A DNA stretch of 64,000 nucleotides from Chenopodium formosanum. Its lineage: Eukaryota > Streptophyta > Magnoliopsida > Caryophyllales > Amaranthaceae. A program made the translations under genes and the position numbers. This document shows, piece after piece, positions 9,451 to 20,286 of the stretch. Position 1 is the stretch's first letter, and each line of letters opens with the position of its first letter. The DNA lies in the NCBI GenBank assembly GCA_024500155.1, contig CM044877.1:19548001-19612000 (forward strand). The letters run 5' to 3'. Below the pieces are notes generated by a model. That model was not told where the DNA came from, did no database searches, and worked only from the letters and a program-made list of their open reading frames with translations.

Positions 9451-11142
9451 GGATTTCTATTTTAATTCCTAAATTTTTTTCGGCAATGATTTAGAATGAG
9501 TGGATGAGACTCGAAACGTTCTAAGTATTTCATGTGTGTAGTTTTGATTAACATTATTGTCATATGCATAAAAAAGATCTAATTAGAAAGACCATCTGTA
9601 ATGAGTGAAAAACATAGGATTTTACACGTAGGAAATTTGAGAAATATTTTTCACAACTAGGACCGAAATAACACCGCGCGAAACTGAAAAATTTTATCGA
9701 GCACAGAAAGCTGCTGAGGCATATGGGAAGTAGCGCCAAGGGCCAGAGCTTGGCGCCAGACTTTTAGCCGTAGCGCCAGACGCCAACATTGGCGCCAGGC
9801 GCTACAGCTAAAAGCTGGCGCCAGTCTCTGATTGCTGGCGCCAACTTCCCCCAATACCGAGCCAGAAATATGCGTTCTAATTTCGACCAGTTTTTCGTAT
9901 TGTTTGCTCGATCCTACTTCATGATTGAATTTTTTCTCACTTTTCTGAAACCCATATGTGTTCTACATATGGACATAACCCTCTCGGAATTCATGCTCCA
10001 TCTACCCGATTGAACGCTCTGTGCAACAAAGAGTACAGCCGAGAATGTTGAATTCACCAAACCATGGAAGCGAGTTTTTTCTAAAGCTCGCGGTGTCCCA
10101 TCCACTCGCGCCAATCCTTCACGGTTAGGCTTCCGCGCGGTGCATCCGGACAATTAACCATGAACCCTCTATTGACTAAACCATATCCCGAACTTTAGAG
10201 AACTAGAGCCATGGTTAGGTTGCAAACTCATTGCATCATATTGTGCCTACTTTCTATGTTTTCTTAACCGTTTGTTGACTTGTGTTGAGATTAAATAAAT
10301 TAATGACTTAAAGAACTTTGCCTAAATAATTAATTAATTTGAGTCAATAAAGTCCAATATTTTAATCAGAATTGACCTAGTACGACTTTAAGCATACCCC
10401 TGTTGATTAATAACACCGAAAACAGTCTATGATTGAAGCTCCACCATTGGCGCACAAATTTGAGCTGTAGCGCCACACTTGTATCTCCTGCGGTTCGGAG
10501 AGGACTCAGCTGGAGAGCTTATGAGCTTGGGGTGGGTTCGGCCCACCTTTTCCAGCCTAGCCTGTCCTCCACCAATTCGAGGCACCGTTTTTAGGCGTTT
10601 CACTCGCTGCTGGAAAGGCGGAATCATAGCTGGTGAGATAAATCAAAGAGATCAGGAGTGTGGCGCCTGGTGACAGCTTTGTCGTCTGGCGCCAAGCTGC
10701 ATAGTGTGACGCTAGTTCTGCCGTTTGGCCGACGATTCGGATTCTTGGTCGAGTCATCACCTAGTGTCTAATTAATCAGTTTGCTAATTAATTCGGTTAA
10801 TTTTCGCTGTCAATATTACTTGTTTAAGTCGTTAATTGAGTCTAGTCACATAGTCTAACCACATGGTCATGACACGAGTCTTAACGTACCATCTACACTC
10901 ACTAGTCTTAGCACACACTTTGAGTATATGTCACCATGACCATGTCTTAGGCTCATGCATGAGTCGGTCTTTTCCGTCATTTGAGTTGGGGGGTACATTC
11001 TATTCCTAATTCTTCATATCCCTCCATCTACATCATTTTTCTTCACATTCCATTCCATCTTTCTTCACTTCATCCATTGCATGTTGAATAAAGCTTGAGT
11101 CAAATAATTAGCAATGAATATCCCCAAATTCCTTTTCCACAG
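9451..11142 (+). other. Leader of Element X with two palindrome clusters
   Basis: This is noncoding with many stops. GCGCC/GGCGCC palindrome clusters lie at about 9730-9845 and 10443-10735. Between them, about 10010-10150, is a segment also present (reverse-complemented by orientation) in the leaders of Element 1 (about 49070-49290) and Element 2 (about 40680-40840), built around CCAAACCATGG. The end is a pyrimidine-rich acceptor, TTCCTTTTCCACAG at 11129-11142. Short ORFs here are shadows. Confidence 0.65.
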
Positions 11143-12529
11143 TACTTGGTCGAGGAGAGAAGGGCGATTAATTAAGAACAACACCTTTGTTCAGGTCTCG
11201 CTTTTTGATAAACCAATTCGTCAAAAGAGGAAGGCTAAAAAGATAATGGCAACTCAAGAGGAAGTCAATGAGCTTAGGAACCAATTGGTTACCATGACTG
11301 AGACACTGAAGCTCCTTACACTCAAGTTCGATGATCCCGTGAAGCAACAACAAATGAACCTCATGCAAGAAAGCTTGAGCAAGCTATCTAGTGACTACAA
11401 ATTTCAGGGCATGAGTTCACAAGGGGTCTCGCTGGACAAGGAACTTCTTCCACATAAGTTCAACGCCACTGACATCCCTAAATTCAAGGCAACAGATAAC
11501 CCTTACTTCCATTTAAGAGCTTTCGAAACCATAATGAGCATTAAGGGTATCGATAAGAAGGTTTTCCCCCCTTTGTTCCCACTATCTCTCGAAACCGTTT
11601 GTCAACAATGGTTTTTTTCTCTCGAGAAAGAAAAAACCTCTTCTTGGGAGTCGATAACAAACGCTTTCATAGATAGATACAAGTGCAACATCCAAGACGA
11701 AACAGACCACAGACAACTTGAGATGTTAAAACAAAAAGAAAACGAAGGGTTCACGTCTTTCTTCAATAAATTGAGGGAAACTTCCGCTAATATGGTCAAG
11801 GCTCCTACCGAAAAAGAATCTGTGAGGATGTTTATCAAGAATCACCAAGGGAAGTATTCAAAACACTTAAAGTACCAACACAACTTGAATACTTTCAAGG
11901 CTGTGTATAACATAGGCATTGACATTGAAGATGACCTTTTGAAAGATAATGGTGCGAGAGGAAAGAAGAACGACCATCCTTCTTCTTCCTATCCCATTAA
12001 TGAGGTACATGCCACGAACACCTCTAAACCACGAATCCAAAGATTAAAAAGGGTGTTCACTCCACTTGGTATGAGTTATGAAACGACTTTCGAGAAGCTA
12101 CATCACAAAGAACTAGTCATGCCCATAAGGCCTATCAAAGATCCAGTTCCAAAAGCCAGGCCACCCAAGTGGGATCCTAATAAGCACTGCAAATATCATC
12201 AAGGAAAAGGTCACGACACCGAGGAGTGTTGGAAACTCAAAGAAGCTATTCAAGATCTTATCGATAACAATGAAACTTCTGAGATTCTAGCCATCGAAGA
12301 AGATCAAACATCCTTCTATCCATCACTTCTTATCACACCTGTAGGAGAGCCCATGATCGAGACAACTTATATAACCTCTCTCGATGAGGTGGCCATGATT
12401 GGGGAGGATGAAAGTCTTTTCTTAGATAATACCAGGGAAGACTCGTCAAATCTAAAAGAGGACGTTCGAAAATTACAAGATGTCGTTGCCATGCTATTGA
12501 ATGTGGTAGAAGGATTAGCAATCGGGTGA
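11143..12529 (+). CDS. Gag of Element X (capsid domain and first zinc knuckle)
   Basis: The frame opens upstream at 11114. The conventional start is the ATG at 11246 (MATQEEVNEL), which matches the Gag start of Elements 1 and 2. Conservation of an N-T/A-W-S-R/K stretch before that ATG suggests that an upstream spliced exon may contribute. The retrotransposon capsid domain (Retrotrans_gag) follows, with QQWFFSLEKE and FIDRYKCNIQ signatures around residues 150-190 and KQKENEGFTSFFNKL after them. A CX2HX4HX4C knuckle, CKYHQGKGHDTEEC, lies near codon 360. Gag forms the particle shell and packages RNA. The frame shifts and stops at 12529, but homologous coding continues in another frame. Confidence 0.85.
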
Positions 12530-13266
12530 CGGTTATCGAACAAAATTCTCGACAAGAGTTTAATGAAGAACTCAATGCTCCTAAGCCACAGGCAAAACGG
12601 ACCATTTAAGAATACACACCAATAAGAATGACTTGCAATGAAGCTTTCGACTGTCTTCACGATCAAGGTCTTATCCACCCCATTGGTCCCAGTCAAGACC
12701 CTCCGCCTGAAAAACGGTTTCCCAATTGGGATCAAAATTCTTATTGTCGATACCATAGATGTCGTGGTCGCACCACCGAAGTATGTCTCGCCCTCAAAGA
12801 TCGTGTTCAAGACTTCATTGATTCAAGTCTACTTCACGTTCCTCCGTGCGACAAGAAGGCCAAGATTAGTAACAATAGTAACAGTGGCTGTAAAGGGAGA
12901 AAGAACGACTATCCTTCTTCTTTCGAAAACACCTACTCTAGTAATAGTGTTGGTACTTTCGACCTCACTGAGATCCTAGCCATGGGTAATCGAAAGCAAC
13001 TGAGAAAGGACTTCACCCCTATTGGAATTAGCTACGATGATGCTTTCAATCGACTCCATGCCAAGGGAATCATTACTCCCATTGGACCTATTCAAGATCC
13101 CCTACTTGAGAAGAGATCGCCTAGTTGGAATCCAGACGAACACTGCAAGTACCATCAAGGTAGGGGTTATGCTACTGAGAGCTGTTGGAAGCTAAAGGAG
13201 GCTATCAAATATTTGATTGATAATAACAAGCTTCCCATGCCTCCAGTTAACAAGAAGAGCGAGTGA
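12530..13266 (+). pseudogene. Gag C-terminal region of Element X with second and third zinc-knuckle modules
   Basis: After a frameshift near 12525 the coding continues in a second frame, with one stop at 12608-12610, and then runs open from 12628 to 13266. It contains two more copies of the module that starts with a TPIG[M/I]-type box and ends with a knuckle. The knuckles are CRYHRCRGRTTEVC (third ligand His replaced by Arg) and CKYHQGRGYATESC (His replaced by Tyr). With the intact knuckle at 12.18 kb this makes three tandem modules. Element 1 has three as well, whereas Element 2 shows one. No protease follows: pol is deleted after 13266. Confidence 0.72.
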
Positions 13267-15130
13267 TGATAAAGGAAGAAACACAAGACAAGAGGCGAGC
13301 TTCAACGACAAGATTTCATGACCTCCTTTTTCTATTTCTTTTTACTTTACCCTTTCCCCAATAAGTCTAGCATAGGCACCTTTTAATTCTCCTTAGATTT
13401 ATTTTGTAGGATCATTATATATTTTTTCCTTTAATAAAAATGAGCATTCATTTCCTTATATATGATCATCACATTGCATTGCATTAAAAAATAAAAAAAT
13501 AAAAAAAATTCATGTCAAACTAAGCACAAGGTATACCAATGATTTGAGGCACCCCTTGTAGCCACATCATATTACCTTTCACCCTTCAATTATACATCCT
13601 TTCTTCATAAACCACTTTGAGCCTCGTCTAACGATAGACCTTTCATTTTTTCAACCTACATCTACCTAACTTTGGGATGGGATGGTGTGCAACTTATGCA
13701 ATTCTAAAGAAAGCTTGAGCAAATTCAAAATATTAAACTAGCAAAAAAAAGCAATAAAAAAATAGTAATAAATAAATAAAAGTGAACAAAAGGGCAAGTG
13801 TTCCATTGTCTTTGATATGAAAATATCTTTGATAGGAACACGTCTCAAATTGCGTCTCTTATCGAGTGCTCGGTACCGTGCCTGAGAAACATGAATGCCA
13901 AGTGAGTGATAGACCGCATGATCGGGATTGCCCACACTTATAAAAATAAAATAAATGCTACACCAAAAAAAAAAAAAAAAAGAGAGCTAAAAAAGAGTAG
14001 AAACTCAAGCATAAAAATACAAATACTCAATAGCAAGGTTGCACACCTTGGGGGCTTATCGAGGGTCTTGAGCCTTTTTATCCCTTTCTTCTATAACCTT
14101 TAGCCTAACCACGTTACAACCCTTAAAAGACCTTTTAGAGGTATACACATACTTGTGCGAGGTTCGGCTAGTGCTACGTTCGGCCTGATCCCTAACGGAT
14201 ACGTAGGAAACCTCACATCAAGGTGTGGCCGTAATAAACATGCATTCATATTCACATTCACACACTTACACCATGATCATATCAAGAGATTCCCTATGCT
14301 CATCCCTATCCATGTAGAGCTAGACCTGGGGGCTTGATCCCTACATCATTAGCTCACCTAGCCTAAGAGTCACCACCATTTGACTCTTTTAAATAATATT
14401 TTCTCCACACACTTAACCTTTGTGGCCTAGCTTTAGTGTCACTTTCACACACATAACAGATACATGACCAAATATACTTTCCCTTAGGAACCCTTTGTCA
14501 TGAAATCTTAACACAACGCTGAAGCATGCCTTTTCAAAATCGCTCATCAATCATAATTGTCATTGCATCACGAAGTATGAAGTGCTTAGCCTCCGTGCCT
14601 AAGTTACCCAAATACTTTCATCATTGAGTTAACAGTTGAGATAGCCTAGGATGGATTAATCCTTGCACCTTGAGAGATATTATCAAACAACATTTTACTA
14701 AGCTCATTCAACATGCACCTTTAAAACTTTGATTCTTTTTTGCGTCTTTCTTTTTCGGGAGAAAATCGGTACCCTCCACAAAAATGACGGAAAATTTTTG
14801 CTTTTTTGCATTTTCGAGTCATATAATCAACACTATGCACACACAGGTCATGAGTCACACGTGTCATTTTACTTCGAGTCGAGTCAACCTCGAGTCAGTC
14901 GATCATATCGAGTCAAGTTTATACCTTAAGTCGTGTCAAGTTATTAAGTCAAGCAACATTAAACCTTAGGTCAACCCTAAGATAATTAAGCCTTAGGTCA
15001 ACCCTAAGATGGTTAAAGAAATTATCAAAGTTCTATAGTAAAAAATAAATACAAGTGCAGCAGAATAGGGAAGACCCTATCACAGCGTTCGGCGACAGAG
15101 CTCGAAGCCTATCAAAAAGGTGATTTCGAC
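13267..15130 (+). other. Element X region where pol is missing, noncoding
   Basis: No protease, reverse transcriptase, RNase H or integrase motif is present in any frame. The region has A-rich runs (about 13484-13510, 13963-13981) and AT-rich filler. The one recognisable piece is the hairpin-bearing block at about 14170-14240. Confidence 0.7.
14172..14245 (+). ncRNA. Conserved post-integrase hairpin block (Element X copy)
   Basis: In element sense it reads GCTACGT, then GGCCTGATCCC, then GGATACGTAGG and AACCTCAC, then GTGGCCG. The CTACGT/ACGTAG arms can pair. The same block in the same order follows the integrase ORF of Element 2 (33329-33390) and Element 1 (22240-22305), both on the minus strand. 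Retention in an element that lost all of pol suggests a cis function in RNA 3'-end formation, packaging or replication. The RNA function is inference. Confidence 0.5.
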
Positions 15131-16126
15131 CTCAAACAACAATTTTGGGTTCCTTGGTACGCCAGTTAGCCCCTATAAGCAATTTGACATGATTAAGTAG
15201 TCAGTTTGATTACAATCACAATAAGTGGTTGACCTGATGAAAGATAGTCTCACTTAGCTTAAAGCGCCTAATCACGGAAACACCGACATACTGGTTTTAG
15301 CAGAAACAAAGTTCAGGCGAGCTTTAGAGATCGACAAACGTTGGTCTTCAGAATTTTTCCTTCAAAACATTATCGCAACAAACATTCAAGTACCAAAGCT
15401 CTATTGTTCAGAGACGCGTGAACATCTCCATTAAAGCTCTTTTGCTCTAGAGACGTGTGGGCATATCAGTCAAAGCTCTTTGCTCCAGAGACGCGTGGGA
15501 ATATTATCAAGCTCTTTTGTTTAGAGACGCGTGGACATATCATCAAAGCTCTTTGTTTAGAGACACTTGAACATATATATAAAAAAAAGAAGCTCTTTGT
15601 TCAGAGGCGCGTGAACATATCAAAAGAACATATAAAAAAAGAAGCTCTTTGTTCAGAGACGAGTGAACATCGAAATAGCAAGGTGGCGTTCCCTAGATTG
15701 TGGAGAGTTGTCACAAACAACTGAGGATTGTTTCAAGTGAAACAACCTTCGATAGTATTCCCATGGACGTGGAATATTATCAAAGCGGAGGAGGATCGTT
15801 TTAGGCGAAGCAATCTTCCAAATTTGGAAGCAGTTACGGGCGTAGCGGTTTCCAAACAGGATGGCATTCTGTAGCTTGTAGGAGGTCATCAAAACAACAA
15901 GGATACAACAACAATCGGTTACTTTAAGAGACGTGTTCTCGACGGTGAAAGATACACATTTCTTAACTCTTTTATCTGTTTAACTTACGCTAGTTTTGCA
16001 GGTATCGGCGTTACAAGAGTGATTTAGGATCGCAGAACGTTCTAAATCATTCTCCGTCCCTATCGCTACTTTGACTTTTGTTTTCAAAACTCGCGTTTCT
16101 CCAAACTCAGTCAAAGTGGGGGCTTC
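15131..16126 (+). repeat. Element X 3' UTR with tandem repeats and polypurine tract
   Basis: The first part (about 15140-15280) is the reverse-complement match of the Element 1 segment at 5560-5690. From about 15395 to 15680 there are seven imperfect copies of a unit with core AGCTCTTTGTTCAGAGACG and then GTGAACAT. GTTC/GAAC arms within each unit can form small stems. The polypurine tract AAAGTGGGGGCTTC abuts LTR C at 16113-16126, and AGAACGTTCT at 16034-16043 is the shared palindrome. Confidence 0.72.
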
Positions 16127-18146
16127 TGTAGACACCCATTTGTGTCTCCCCAAAACCAAACCCAGTGATGAGTACCTTTCACGTCGAATCATAATCGAAT
16201 GAAGCGAAAGTGTGGAAAGTCTAGTGTTGCGGATAATTTTAATTTCTTTTCTCTTCTCTCTGTTTTTGAAAACTTATTTTAAGAAAATAGCCAATCCAGT
16301 TTGTTTGGTCCCTGATATGGGTCCAATAGTAATGTAATTGGATGGGGCTTGACAAGAGCTTTCCAACGATATATTATAAGCCCAATTCCGATGAATATTG
16401 AGGAAGTTATGGCCAATTTACCAAACTGGGCCCGGTTTGAGCTTTATATGCGGCCCAATGATCTAGGAGAGGGCCTAATATGATTTATCATTCCTAATGC
16501 AATTAGGAATGGTTTTATTCTTCTAGATTCTTTTAGAAGGTTCTTTTCATTCCTAATTCAATTAGCATTGATAAATTGACTTTTTGTTGACTTTTCAGAG
16601 TTTTAATTAAAATCAAAAAGCATTTTTGAGGAAAAGATACGATTTTATCCTCCAGTACGGCAAACTTATCTGATTTTCGAAAACGCTTCAAAAACAAGCC
16701 TAGCGCCTGTCTCCAGGCATTGGTGCCTGGCGCCAGTTAGCCAGGGTTGGCGCCAGCTCTGTTTCAGTTGCGCCAGGACTTTGTTTTGTTAATTTATCTT
16801 TTTGGCTGATTTTCTCTATAAATAACGACGTAAAAACTCCGTTTTCATTCATCAACAATCAGTTTTAATTAATATTCACCTACAATCAGTTTTCATTCGC
16901 AATCATTAATTCTCTCTCATTCTCTTTTAATCAATCATTCATCTCTTTCTCTTTCTTCTTCTAAAAATAGCTTTTTAAATACAAAATTTCGCATTCACAA
17001 GATCTAGAATAACCTAGCCATATTCGAAGTTGCCTTCGCCCTAGACGTGAAAGGTTTAATTTCTGAGGGTTTGATCCCAAATCTCTATTTCAATTATTTA
17101 ACTAGATTGTTTGTTTATTATTTTCCTTGAAGTTACTAACGCGTGTATTTTGTTATTAGAAAGAGGTATGAGGCATCAAAGTAAGTGCTTTATTGGTTTT
17201 AATTGATATTATGATGTAGAAATCATGTTTAAATTGTTATTATGATACTCCTAGTATCATGTTTAGGGAAAAAGTTATAATATCAAATATGCTTATTATG
17301 ATTCCTGCGATGCTTCCTACGTTCTTCCTAATATTTATGATTGTTAGTATCATGTTAGAGTTAAAGATTTGATTTTTATTGCTTAGTTATATGCTAGGGT
17401 TTGTTATTAATCTTGTTAGTATCATGCCTAGGATCTTGCTATTTTTATTATGCTTTATGATTGTTTTGATAGTGATTATAATTTTATTATTGCTATAATT
17501 GTTATTATAATTATTATAATTACATGATTATTATTATTTTGATGATGATTATTTTATTTATGATTATGATTATGATAATTATACTTTTATTGCCATGATA
17601 TTTATTATTATTATTATGTTGCTTGATATATTTATATTTTTATTGCTTGATCACGCCTTTTATGCATGTTTAAAGGGAATTTGATACTTGTAATCACGCT
17701 TAATAAGATATTTATAATCTTGTTAGGGTTAGTTATGATTATAATTCAAGTGATCGCCAATAATAGTTTTATTTGTGCATTATATTCAACCAACATAGAT
17801 AAACATGTTTAGGGTTAATCCTATTGATTGCATGTTAATCAGAAAGTGCACATGAATACGATCAGAATAAAGTAAAGGCCTATTATTAGGGCAGGTTCAA
17901 TCTCTTTTAGGTTGGATTTGTACCTTCATCCCCGAACCCTTATTTGGTTCAAGACCTTATGGAGTTGACGATCTCTTGGATCGTTAAGGGGTGTAACCTT
18001 CACCCTGTGAACGGTTTACAAGTTCCTAAAAAACTTGTTCGCAACTCTTTTGCTCTATCTTCTTCCCTTTTGGACGCCACCGTACTTTAGTGTATGATCA
18101 CAGTGGGTTTCAAGCTAGGGGTTAACGCTGAAATTTATTCCCTACA
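16127..18146 (+). repeat. LTR C: 3' LTR of Element X
   Basis: This 2,020-bp LTR has intact TGTAGACACC...CCCTACA ends. The palindrome cluster at about 16700-16780 is shorter than in LTR B. TATA is CTATAAATA near 16816-16824 and the microexon is at 17160-17180. It differs from LTR B by many scattered substitutions, so Element X is clearly older than Element 2. Confidence 0.93.
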
Positions 18147-18151
18147 CACTT
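18147..18151. repeat. Target site duplication CACTT, right copy (Element X)
   Basis: This is identical to the left copy at 7388-7392. Removing Element X and one copy joins the two halves of PMD intron 1, with the acceptor TTTTGTAG at 18168-18175. Confidence 0.93.
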
Positions 18152-18175
18152 GCTGATAATTTTTGTCTTTTGTAG

Positions 18176-19571
18176 ATCTGGTTCTACGAGTACTTTCCCT
18201 CGGTTGCGCCGGCGAGACTATCATCGCGTAGGTTTCCAGTGAGTGCCTCCTGGGGAAGCCGCTGTGCTGGGATGTCTACTTCTTATGTCCGAGATTGAAT
18301 CATCTTGGTATGGTTCTTTTACATACTTGAACACTTTCACATACCTTCGATGGATTTTTATCTGATAGGCATTCTTTGCAGGAACCTGACGTGTTGTATC
18401 GGCCGTGGGTCGGCTTGGTTGTCCCTGGGATAGCTGCGCAGTATACTGCTGAGCGTCGCTATTTCTTGGGGACATATGGAGCGATCGCATACCTTGGAGA
18501 GAGGGTTGCTATTCAGCGTTCCTCGGACACTTTGTCGTTCCTGCTCCTCCACCGCGTCACATGTTCAACGCCGTGAGGTTTGTGAGCATGTTAGAGAGAG
18601 CTGGTACCCCTTGGCGATCTTATATGATCCCTGGACGGTGCTATGAGGAGGAGCTACTACCGTTGTTATTAGCTTCAGTCCCTGTACTGGCTGAGAAGGT
18701 GGCGGTATAATTTTCAGCTTTTACCTTTCGTGAAGTAGCCCCCAAGTAACGTTTTACAGACTTTGATTTGCTTTTGTCAGGCTGGACCTACTGAGTTCGT
18801 GCCACCTCGTATGTCCATCCATTATCAGGGGACGTACGGGCCGATTGAGGAGATGATTCCTCCGACTTCTGAGGGGGTGAGCGCTTCGTGGAGCGGTCGA
18901 TTCCTCGTCACCAGACTCGGGTAAGCTTTATTTATTTGCAACTTTTGTCTATATGTTATGCATCATTACTGACTTCATTTCCTTGAAAGTTCTCGCGCAA
19001 GGTGGTCACGGTGATGGCACGGTGCATAAATGACTTCCGGAGCCAGCTCGTTCGGATGAGGAATGTGGCTACATGTCGTCGCGACGACGCCGTTCAGGAG
19101 GTAGTTTCCCTTCTTATTTTTGCATTACTCCTTCTATTTTGCTTGTTTCTGATTTATTTTCTTTTGCAGGGTCAACCCATTCCTTCTCGTACCCGTACGA
19201 GACCTGAGGTGCGGAGGAAGCCGACGAGGTCTAGCTTGAGACGTCGCCGTACTGGTTCTGGCGGTCGGGGTGGTCATTTTGAGGTTGCCCGTACCGAGGT
19301 GGTGGAGGGCTCAAGCTCTTCATTTGAGGGTGCACATGCAGTGCCAGTAGGCCAGGGAGAGGCTACTTCGGCTCTTAGAGGTGGTGGGATGTACGAGGTT
19401 GGCTCATCATCGCAGCAGCCTCCGCAGCCGCAGCATCAGCCTCAAGTTGATCTTGGGTGGACAGGTGCTGTGATGCGTTTTCCACCTCCCGAGGAGACTA
19501 GAGCTGGAGCTGGTGGAGAGGTTACTCCTCGTACGGCGCAGTTCTATGAGATGATGGGTGTACGTCCCTAG
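18176..19571 (+). pseudogene. PMD gene of Element 1, exons 2-6 (decayed)
   Basis: This continues the PMD pseudogene after the Element X insertion. Exon 2 begins with WFYEYFP, matching exon 2 of the intact copy. Exon 3 (from about 18383) has VLYRPWVGL and YLGERV, matching VQYRPWAGM and YFGERV. Later exons follow AG acceptors near 18780 and 18990, and the last exon starts at 19170 after TTTTGCAG. The last exon encodes an arginine-rich, low-complexity Pro/Gly/Gln/Ser tail and ends at TAG 19571, as the RS-like tail of the other copy does. Stops and frameshifts lie in exons 2 to 4. The exon plan shows that the introns pre-date the split of the two element families. Confidence 0.72.
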
Positions 19572-20286
19572 CGCCGTAGTTTATTCCTGTGCTTTTTTAT
19601 TTTGACTTTGTATAGAACTTTGCCTTTATTTAGACTCATTGTTCAGACTCATTATTTAGACTCATATTACTTATGAGTTTATTCAGTATTTATTTTTTAT
19701 TTATCATTTTTTCATTTTTTAACTGTTATGTGCATGTTTGTGTGTGCAAAGAATTGTGATAACTAATTTTACGCAAAAATTCGTCATTTTTTTTATTGAT
19801 GGAGGGTATCCGACTTTCTCCCCCAAAAAGAAAAAAATGAAAAATAAAAGTAAAAATATTGGATTTATTAAAAAAAACTTAAAAGTTAAGTCTAAATAGA
19901 ATCCAAAAATTAATATAATTAACATAATAGATATATTAAAAAAGGAAAAAATAATTTAGAAAAAAGGTAAAAAAAATCGTAAAGTCATTGGTCAGACTCG
20001 AATCAGGCAAAAAATGCGGTTTTGAATTGCTCATATGATAAGACATGTCAGCGCCTTCTGGCGCCACGCGTTTTAGGTTAGCGCCAGGCGCTACTCTTAG
20101 CGCTTGGCGTTAGGCGCTAGCGTCAGGCGCCAATGTTTGGCGTCTGGCGCTGATAGGCGCTGACTCCGAATCCTTTTCGAATTAAAACTGCGCCGATTTT
20201 GTGCATAAATAGCCCCCTGCCCAGCCGATTTTCTTCATAATTTCAGTAGATTAAATATATTCTTAGCTTTTGAAAAAATAATAATC
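19572..20286 (+). promoter_or_regulatory. Spacer, palindrome cluster and TATA of the Element 1 DUF7745-like pseudogene
   Basis: An AT-rich spacer (19572-20040) holds nothing recognisable. At about 20047-20165 there are at least seven GCGCC-type palindromic units. CATAAATAG at 20204-20212 follows, and the ATG lies 75 bp further on. The geometry matches the Element 2 copy (cluster 31000-31110, TATAAAA 31184-31190, ATG 31263). Confidence 0.6.

Larger units (their letters stand above)
7393..18146 (+). mobile_element. Element X: gag-only non-autonomous Tat element
   Basis: This is a complete LTR-to-LTR unit of 10.75 kb on the plus strand with a matching target duplication. It has a primer-binding site, leader, a gag reading frame with three zinc-knuckle modules, the hairpin normally found after integrase, a tandem-repeat 3' UTR and a polypurine tract. 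Protease, reverse transcriptase, RNase H, integrase and both antisense genes are absent. LTRs, gag and 3' UTR are closest to Element 1, so X looks like an internal-deletion derivative of that family, mobilised in trans. It matches the published idea of terminal-repeat elements that keep only gag. Confidence 0.92.
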
